Position numbers and translations under genes: made by a program. Positions 58,489 to 64,000 of a stretch of 64,000 bases of DNA are shown here, piece after piece. Origin of the DNA: PALSA-612 sp963776735 (GTDB lineage: Bacteria > Actinomycetota > Thermoleophilia > Gaiellales > Gaiellaceae); contig CAVZNV010000016.1 of the NCBI GenBank assembly GCA_963776735.1, positions 248,001-312,000 on the forward strand. The letters are read 5' to 3'. The notes below the pieces were generated by a model. It had not been told where the DNA came from. It was given only the letters and a program-made list of their open reading frames with translations, and did no database searches. The stretch's first letter is position 1, and every line of letters starts with the position of its first letter.

Positions 58489-58974
58489 ATGGTCGTCCGC
58501 ATTCGCCACGCCGCCCGGGCGACGCACGCCGTGTACGGCTCGATCATCGTGCTCGCCATCGTCACGGGGCTCGACGAAGCATCGGCTAATGCGCGCGAGT
58601 GCCTGCTGGCCGTCGTCGGCGTCGCGATCGCGGTCGTGCTGTCGGAGATCTACGCGGACGTGATCGGGGCGACGATCAGGCACCACAGGCACCCGACCCG
58701 CGAGGAGTGGAAGGAGATCGCCGGCAACGTGTGCTTCGGCTTCGGCGCCGCGCTGCTTCCTGCGATCTTCTTCGTCCTGGCCGAGGTCGGCGTCCTCAGC
58801 ATCGCGCATGCGCTCAGCGTGGCCGAGTGGTCGGGCGTGGCCGTGATCTGGCTGTACGTCTTCGCCGCCGCCCGCGCGACGGATATGAGCCTGGCGCGCT
58901 GTCTCGTCTGGTCGCTCGCGCTCACCGGCTGCGGTGTCGGGATCGTCGAACTTCACGCCGCCGCCGGCCACTGA
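58489..58974 (+). CDS. Small integral membrane protein, unknown function
   Basis: A 161-residue protein with about four transmembrane helices (YGSIIVLAIVTGLDE, CLLAVVGVAIAVVLSEIYAD, FGAALLPAIFFVLAEVGVLS, VAVIWLYVFAAARAT). A cytoplasmic stretch HHRHPTREEWKEIAGN sits between helices. No family motif recognised. It converges on the DUF4337-like gene with a 3-base gap. Confidence 0.65.
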   Translation: MVVRIRHAARATHAVYGSIIVLAIVTGLDEASANARECLLAVVGVAIAVVLSEIYADVIGATIRHHRHPTREEWKEIAGNVCFGFGAALLPAIFFVLAEVGVLSIAHALSVAEWSGVAVIWLYVFAAARATDMSLARCLVWSLALTGCGVGIVELHAAAGH

Positions 58975-58977
58975 GGA

Positions 58978-59679
58978 TCAGGCGATCGGGAGCGTCAGAA
59001 CCTCGATCACTCCGAAGACGAGCAGGACGAGCCCGACCGCGATCAGGCCGATGCGCACCCCGCGAAGCCGGAAATGCGTCGCGATGCCGACGAGGAAGAG
59101 CACGCTCGCGAGGATGACGGTCGCGCGGACGTAGTCGTCGGTCGTATGGCCGGCGTGCTGGCCCGCCGCGTACTCCTCGTCGGCCTGGTGGTCGTACACG
59201 AGGGACGCGGCTGCTCCGGGTGCGTGGTACTGCGGCATCACCTGGGGCCCGGCCGGGGCGTTCGGGTTCGTGAACGGATCCGTCTTCAACCATGCATCGA
59301 ACGCGACCTTCAGCTCGGGCGTGAAGCGCCGCTCCGTAACCGCCTCGAGCTTCTTGTCGCCGCTCGCGTGCGCGCCGAGCCAGGCGTTCATCAGCAGTGC
59401 GTCGCCGACGCGGTAGCTGAGCGACTGCTGGTAGGCCTTCGTCGACTTCGTCCGGATCGACGACGCCTTGGCCAGGTGGAGCGAGGATTCCGTCCCCCAC
59501 TTCGCCGCCGAGTAGCCCGACCAGGCCGCGACGAGCGTGACGACGGCGAGCATCACGGCCTCGACGATCGAGATCAGACGATCGTGGTGGTGCTCCTCGT
59601 GCCCGTGGGCGCGCGCGTGCCTCGCGTGCTCGCTGAGCTCCTTCGCAGCCTCTTCCGCCGACAGTCCGCCCTCTGGCAT
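58978..59679 (-). CDS. DUF4337-like membrane protein
   Basis: This 233-residue protein has a His-rich N-terminus (HARHARAHGHEEHHHDRLIS), one transmembrane segment (IVEAVMLAVVTLVAAWSGYS), the conserved AKWGTESSLHLAKASSIRTK stretch, and two C-terminal transmembrane helices (VRATVILASVLFLVGIATHF, LIAVGLVLLVFGVIEVL). The architecture fits DUF4337-type proteins of unknown function. Confidence 0.65.
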   Translation of the reverse strand: MPEGGLSAEEAAKELSEHARHARAHGHEEHHHDRLISIVEAVMLAVVTLVAAWSGYSAAKWGTESSLHLAKASSIRTKSTKAYQQSLSYRVGDALLMNAWLGAHASGDKKLEAVTERRFTPELKVAFDAWLKTDPFTNPNAPAGPQVMPQYHAPGAAASLVYDHQADEEYAAGQHAGHTTDDYVRATVILASVLFLVGIATHFRLRGVRIGLIAVGLVLLVFGVIEVLTLPIA

Positions 59680-59705
59680 GGCACTAGCAAATCACGTCCG
59701 GGTGG

Positions 59706-59711
59706 TAGACC
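59706..59711 (+). promoter_or_regulatory. -10 box of the photolyase remnant
   Basis: TAGACC, 12 bases before the ATG of the photolyase gene. Confidence 0.3.
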
Positions 59712-59717
59712 TCGGAG

Positions 59718-60734
59718 ATGCGCGCCGCCGTCGTCCTCTTCACCCGCGACCTGCGCGTCCACGACCACCCGGCACTGGCCGCGGCCGCGCGGGAAGCCGA
59801 GCACGTGCTGCCGCTGTTCGTGCTCGACGAGCGGCTCCTGGGCGTGTCCGAGCGGCGCGCGAAGCTGCTCGGCTCGGCGCTACGCGATCTCGACCGCTCG
59901 TTGCAGCGGCTCGGCTCACGGCTCGTCGTGCGCCGCGGCGATCCGGTGGCCGAGACCGTGCGCGCCGTCCGGGAGCACGCCGCCGACGCGGTGTTCCTCT
60001 CCGAGGACGTCTCCGCCTACGCGCAGCGGCGCGAGCGCCTGCTCGCCGCGAATCTCGACGTGCGCACGTTCCCGGGAGTCACCGTGATCCCTCCGGGCTC
60101 GATCGCGCCGGACGGGAAGGACTGCTACCTCGTCTTCACGCCGTACGCGCGCGCCTGGGCGGCCGCGCCGCGACGCGCGATCGAACGGCCGCCGCGCCGG
60201 CTGCGCCTGCGCCCGGAGCAAGAACCGGTCGCCTGCCGCCGGCGACGAGCACGGCGGAGAGACCGCGGCGCGGAAGCAGCTCACGCGCTGGCTGCGCAGC
60301 AGCGAGGCCGGTTACGACGCCGCTCGTGACGATCTCGCGGCCGACGCGACCTCGAGGCTCTCGATCCCGCTCCATCTCGGTCTGGTCTCTCCGCTCGAGG
60401 TCGCCGGGCGCTCGCGCAACTCCGAGTTCGTTCGCCAGCTCGTTTGGCGCGACTTCTTCTGCGGCTCGACTGGCGCGAAGGCGCGGCTCACTTCCTCGAG
60501 CTTCTGCTCGACGGCGACATCGCCTCGAACTCGGGCAACTGGCAGTGGGTCGCGGGAACCGGCGCCGACACGCGGCCGGGCCGGATCTTCAACCCGTGGC
60601 GGCAGGCGACGCGGTTCGATCCGGACGGCGAGTACGTGCGCCGCTGGGTGCCGGAGGTCGGCACGCGCTCGTACCCGCGGCCGATCGTCGACCACGACGA
60701 GGCGGCGAGGCGCCTCCGCGAGGCGCGCGACTAG
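59718..60734 (+). pseudogene. Deoxyribodipyrimidine photolyase, frameshifted and internally deleted
   Basis: The N-terminal alpha/beta domain is clear (VVLFTRDLRVHDHPALAAAA, VTVIPPGSIAPDGKDCYLVF). A frame change lies between about 60185 and 60240, after which AARKQLTRWLRSSEAGYDAA and NSEFVRQLVWRDFF continue. The text then jumps directly to LDWREGAAHFLELLLDGDIA, SNSGNWQWVAGTG and FDPDGEYVRRWVPE in a third register. In intact photolyases about 85-90 residues lie between these points, including the TGxPLVDAxMRQL and MHNRxRM segments of the FAD pocket, and they are absent here. The product cannot bind FAD normally. TAG ends the frame just before the SRPBCC gene. Confidence 0.75.
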
Positions 60735-60750
60735 AGTCTGCGACGGGTCG

Positions 60751-61183
60751 ATGGCGCGCTACGAGACGACGATCGAATCGCGGCTGAGCCAGGCGGACGC
60801 GTTCGACTACATGGCGGAGTTCTCGAACGCCCGCGAGTGGGACCCGAGCGTCTGCGAGGCGCGGCGGGTGGACGACGGCCCGCTCGCGGCCGGAATCCGA
60901 ATTCGAGCTCGTCGCTCGGTTCGCGGGAAAGGACGTGCCGCTCCGGTACGCGGTGCTCGAGTACGACCGGCCGCGGCGCATCGTGCTCGAGGCTCGCCGC
61001 CCCGGCTTCGTCTCGCGGGACACGATCACCGTCGCCGAGGCCGCCGCGGGCTCGACCGTCCACTACGATGCGCTGCTCGAGCTGTCGGGCTGGCGACGGC
61101 TCTTCGAGCCGTTCTTCCAGCGGACGTTTCGGGGTGTCGGCGACCGGGCCGCCGACGGCCTGCGGCGGGTTCTCAACCCGTGA
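60751..61183 (+). CDS. SRPBCC (START-like) family protein, frameshifted
   Basis: MARYETTIESRLSQADAFDY and REWDPSVCEARRVDDGPLAA start a polyketide-cyclase-like domain. After one extra base near 60895-60903 the next frame gives FELVARFAGKDVPLRYAVLE, then DTITVAEAAAGSTVHYDALL and LFEPFFQRTFRGVGDRAADG. The combined length is 144 codons plus one base. The fold binds hydrophobic ligands. Its TGA overlaps the SDR start (GTGA); a SRPBCC-SDR neighbourhood of this type suggests a joint lipid or steroid-like substrate. Confidence 0.75.
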
Positions 61184-62172
61184 GTCAGGCACCGGGAGCG
61201 CAGCTCGTCGACTCGCTGATGGAGGCGACGGTCATCCCGAGCTTCTCGCGAGTCGGTTACCACGTCCGGCGGCGAATGTTCGACTGGAAGCCGCTCGACT
61301 CCCTGCGTCTCGACGGAAAGGTCGCGATCGTCACGGGCGCGACGGGCGGCCTCGGTCGGTGGGCGGCCGAAACGCTGGCGCGGCAGGGCGCGCGGGTCTG
61401 TGTGGTCGGCCGCGACCGCGAGCGGACCGAGCGGGCGCGCACGGAGATCGCCTCTGCGACGGGCGCCGACGTCGAGGCCGAGCTCGCCGACCTCTCGTCT
61501 CTCGCGGAGACGGCCGAGCTCGCCGAGCGCTTCGGAGCAAGCCACGACCGGCTCGACGCCCTTCTGCTCAATGCCGGCCTGCTCCTCCACGACTACACGG
61601 AGACGCCTGAGGGGAGCGAGGTGACTCTCGCGACGCACGTGCTCTCCCAGTTCCTGCTCACCGCGGCTCTGCGGCCGCTGCTCGAGGCCTCGGCTCCGGC
61701 TCGCGTGATCTCGGTCTCCTCGGGCGGCATGTACGCGGTGCCGCTCGACGTCGACGCGCTCGTCCCGGACACGGCCTCGTACGACGGCACGAAGCAGTAC
61801 GCCCGCTGCAAGCGCGCGCAGGTCGTGCTCAGCGAGGAGTGGACGCGGAACCTGCTCGGGACGGGCGTCGTCGTCAACGCGATGCACCCGGGCTGGGCGA
61901 ACACCCCCGGGATCCGCACGGCGCTGCCCGGCTTCAGCCGACTCATCGGCCCGTTTCTGCGCACGACGGAGGAAGGCGCCGACACCATGGTGTGGCTCGC
62001 GGCCGCGCCCGAAGCCGGCGAGCTGAGCGGCCTCTTCTTCCTCGACCGCCGTCCGCGGACGAAGCACAGACTGCCGCGGACGCGCCGTCCGGACGAGCCG
62101 CGCGAGGCCGCGCGCCTGTGGCAGCTCTGTCTCGACCGGACGGCGCCGTACCGCCCGGATGTCGCGTCGTAA
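61180..62172 (+). CDS. Short-chain dehydrogenase/reductase (DHRS-like)
   Basis: A 330-residue SDR. An N-terminal extension (DSLMEATVIPSFSRVGYHVR) precedes the NAD(P) motif VTGATGGLGRWAAETLARQG. LLLNAGLLLHDY is the NAG motif, VISVSSGGMYAVPL holds the catalytic Ser, and the Tyr-x-x-x-Lys is YARCK (with a Cys before Lys). VNAMHPGWANTP follows. The extension and motifs resemble DHRS12-type reductases. The start overlaps the SRPBCC stop. Confidence 0.85.
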   Translation: MSQAPGAQLVDSLMEATVIPSFSRVGYHVRRRMFDWKPLDSLRLDGKVAIVTGATGGLGRWAAETLARQGARVCVVGRDRERTERARTEIASATGADVEAELADLSSLAETAELAERFGASHDRLDALLLNAGLLLHDYTETPEGSEVTLATHVLSQFLLTAALRPLLEASAPARVISVSSGGMYAVPLDVDALVPDTASYDGTKQYARCKRAQVVLSEEWTRNLLGTGVVVNAMHPGWANTPGIRTALPGFSRLIGPFLRTTEEGADTMVWLAAAPEAGELSGLFFLDRRPRTKHRLPRTRRPDEPREAARLWQLCLDRTAPYRPDVAS

Positions 62173-62794
62173 CCGGGTCACGCCTCTCGGCGAGCTCGTC
62201 GCCGACCCGGCGCGCGGGCTCGTCTACGGCAACCGCGGCTGCCTTCACGACGAGGACGGGCAGATTCGCCGGCGGTACAACGGCAAGCTCTGGATCGCGT
62301 GCCGCCTCGAGTTCAAGGGCTGGCATCGCGGGCCGCTGATGCAGGCGGGCAGGTTCACGGAGCTGTTCTTCCTCGACGAGGCGACCGCGTGGGCGGCAGG
62401 CCACCGGCCCTGCGCACTCTGCCGCCGGGAGGACTACAACCGCTTCCGCGAGCTGATCGGCGAGATCCGCGCGGTCGCGATCGACGAGCGGCTCCACGCG
62501 GAGCGGATCGACCCGGCCACGCGCGGCCACCGGCTCCACGACGCGCGTCTCGACGACCTGCCGGACGGCACGTTCGTGCTCGTGGACGATGCGCCGCGCC
62601 TCGTGCTCGGCGAATCGCTCCTCACCTGGACACCGGCCGGCTACACGGAGCGGCTACCGCGGCACGCGACGACGGCCGCACTGATCACGCCGCCGTCGCT
62701 CGTCGGCGTCCTCCGCTCCGGCTGGGAGGAGGGCGCCGTGCCGTTCTTACACCCCTCGGCTACTTCAGCGGATTCGTCCCGGCCATCCAGATGA
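62159..62794 (+). CDS. Conserved hypothetical protein with GHRPCALCRREDY motif
   Basis: A 211-residue soluble protein. RVTPLGELVADPARGLVYGN and GCLHDEDGQIRRRYNGKLWI open it, and AAGHRPCALCRREDYNRFRE carries a Cys pair that could bind metal. I have seen this motif only in uncharacterised proteins; no function is claimed. It overlaps the SDR gene by 14 bases and its 3' end overlaps the convergent SnoaL-like gene by about 35 bases. Confidence 0.65.
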   Translation: MSRRNRVTPLGELVADPARGLVYGNRGCLHDEDGQIRRRYNGKLWIACRLEFKGWHRGPLMQAGRFTELFFLDEATAWAAGHRPCALCRREDYNRFRELIGEIRAVAIDERLHAERIDPATRGHRLHDARLDDLPDGTFVLVDDAPRLVLGESLLTWTPAGYTERLPRHATTAALITPPSLVGVLRSGWEEGAVPFLHPSATSADSSRPSR

Positions 62795-63162
62795 TGACCC
62801 GGCTGAACTGTCCGTCGGAGTTCACGTCGAAGAAGTTGCAGTTGTGCATGTCGTTCTTCGAGCCGTCGTTCAGCTCGCCGATGTAGCTCTGCTCGGTCGC
62901 GACCTTCCCCGCGTCGGGCTCGACGACGATGTTCTTGATCTCGTGGAAGATCGAGACCGAGTTGCCGCAGAAGTCGGTGAACATGCGCCGGAATCTCGTC
63001 CGCACCCGTGAACACGGCGTGGTCGGTCTGGACGGTCAGGACGCAGTCGTCCGCGAAGTGGGACAGGATCGCGTCCACGTCCTTCGCGTCGACGGCCTTG
63101 AAGTACGAATCGGGCAGGGCTGCGAGCTGCTCCCTCGACAGCCGGGCGGTCTGCGTGGCCAC
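62760..63162 (-). CDS. SnoaL/NTF2-like protein, frameshifted
   Basis: GTG at 63162 with AGGAGG upstream gives LSREQLAALPDSYFKAVDAK then DVDAILSHFADDCVLTVQTD, the NTF2-like opening. One extra base near 62990-62995 shifts to RRMFTDFCGNSVSIFHEIKN, YIGELNDGSKNDMHNCNFFD and a C-terminal FSRVIIWMAGTNPLK. The length is 134 codons plus one base. The cone-shaped fold serves as small-molecule cyclase or isomerase; the substrate is unknown. Confidence 0.75.
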
Positions 63163-63191
63163 GAGCGCCTCCTTGGTTCGGGGCCGCGAGT

Positions 63192-64000
63192 CTACCGCGC
63201 TGCGGCCAGCCGCTCGTTCGCGAGATCGAGGGCGACACGGCCGGTCGAGACGCCGTCGGTCTCGCTGCGCTCGTAGACGGTCGTGAGTGTGCCGCCGATG
63301 CCGGCGAGAGCCTCCTCGACCTCTGTGTCGCCCCAGCCCAGTGCTTCGCGACCGACGTTGTGGAAGATGCCGCCGGCGTTGATGACGAAGTCCGGCGCGT
63401 AGAGGACGCCGCGCTCGCGAAGCCGGTCGGCGTCGGTCGGCTCGATCAGCTGGTTGTTGGCGGCACCCGCGACGATCCGGCAGCGCAGGCCGGGGATCGT
63501 CGCCGCCGACAGCGTGCCACCGGTCGCGCACGGCGCGTAGACGTCGCACTCCGTCGTCATCGCCTCCGCCGGGTCGACGGCGCGCGCACCGAGAGACGCT
63601 GCGAGCGCCGCGGCGCGCGTGGTCTCCACGTCCGTGAGGAGCACTTCGGCACCGTCGTCGACGAGGGCCGCGGCGAGCCGGGCGCCGACGCTGCCAACGC
63701 CCTGGACGAGAACCGTCCGGCCGGCGAGCGCCGGCGAGCCTTCGAGGTGCGCGACGCTGGCGCGAATGCCGTGGAAGACACCGCGCGCGGTGAACGGGCC
63801 TGGCTCCCCCGAGCCGGACGTGTGGCCGAAGGTGTGCGGACACGTCTCGCGGATCACGTCCAGGTCGGCGGGGGTCGTGTTCATGTCACAGCCAGTCAGG
63901 TAGTTGCCGCCGAGCGAGCAGATCAGCGCGGCGTAGCGATGGAGCAGACCGCGCCGCTCCTCGCCGTCGGGAAGCCGCGGCACCGCCAGCACCGCCTTGC
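63192..64000 (-). CDS. Leucine/phenylalanine/valine-type amino-acid dehydrogenase (5' end outside window)
   Basis: The visible 269 codons cover the C-terminal part of a Glu/Leu/Phe/Val dehydrogenase: KAVLAVPRLPDGEERRGLLH, SLGGNYLTGCDMNTTPADLD, GVFHGIRASVAHLEGSPALA, the NAD motif VQGVGSVGARLAAALVDDGA and AGAANNQLIEPTDADRLRER. The oxidative deamination Lys lies upstream, outside the window. The DMNTT segment fits Leu/Val dehydrogenases (DVGTT). It probably feeds branched-chain amino-acid catabolism. Confidence 0.88.
   Translation of the reverse strand, partial: KAVLAVPRLPDGEERRGLLHRYAALICSLGGNYLTGCDMNTTPADLDVIRETCPHTFGHTSGSGEPGPFTARGVFHGIRASVAHLEGSPALAGRTVLVQGVGSVGARLAAALVDDGAEVLLTDVETTRAAALAASLGARAVDPAEAMTTECDVYAPCATGGTLSAATIPGLRCRIVAGAANNQLIEPTDADRLRERGVLYAPDFVINAGGIFHNVGREALGWGDTEVEEALAGIGGTLTTVYERSETDGVSTGRVALDLANERLAAAR

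Overview
The window is about 64 kb of very GC-rich, densely coded bacterial DNA with frequent GTG/TTG starts and stop/start overlaps (ATGA, GTGA, TAGTG). RpoB and RpoC closely resemble mycobacterial proteins. Together with L10-leader/attenuator architecture, Ku, a MarR gene and a zinc-type S14, this points to Actinomycetota. The Ala/Glu/Pro tails on many ribosomal proteins and the long RpoC N-terminal insert suggest a deep-branching class such as Thermoleophilia (Gaiellales/Solirubrobacterales-like). That class-level placement is inference.

Layout. Position 1-8.2 kb: start of a Ku gene, an acyl-CoA synthetase (fadD), divergent cell-wall genes (NlpC/P60 endopeptidase; coiled-coil plus 3D-domain protein), a frame-broken D-Ala-D-Ala carboxypeptidase, ligA and a HAD phosphatase. 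Position 8.2-43.5 kb: an almost uninterrupted minus-strand information-processing block, read rpmG-secE-nusG-rplK-rplA-rplJ-rplL-rpoB-rpoC, then rpsL-rpsG-fusA-tuf-(S10, spc and alpha clusters)-rplQ-truA. One plus-strand GGDEF gene sits between rpoC and rpsL. Control elements visible in this block are an L10 leader with an intrinsic attenuator, an rplL-rpoB attenuator with an alternative stem, and related promoters upstream of rpoB and rpsL. Position 43.5-64 kb is an accessory region: tRNA-Met, tRNA-Tyr and tRNA-Thr, MarR and TetR regulators, a prepilin peptidase/pilin-like pair, a geranylgeranyl-reductase-like flavoprotein, a DEAD-box helicase, and a flavin electron-transfer trio (ferric-reductase-like membrane protein, FMN-binding protein, ApbE). 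It also holds a RuBisCO-like protein, several small enzymes and membrane proteins, a wrecked photolyase, SRPBCC plus SDR genes, and the 3' part of a leucine-type dehydrogenase.

The most unusual features are in the ribosomal block. Two 168-nt elements align without gaps (about 70% identical) and sit exactly between rpsK/rpsD and between rpsQ/rplN. Each is an open 55-codon frame whose start touches the upstream stop and whose stop overlaps the downstream GTG start. In addition, S17 carries a roughly 220-residue acidic N-terminal extension, and L22, S3, S5, L15, L17, L4, L10, RpoB and RpoC carry acidic low-complexity C-terminal tails.

A caution for users: at least eight reading-frame breaks occur, and all but one look like a single extra base. 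One lies in the essential S17 gene, so many are probably sequence errors rather than true pseudogenes. The photolyase, which also lacks an internal segment, and the VOC remnant look truly decayed.
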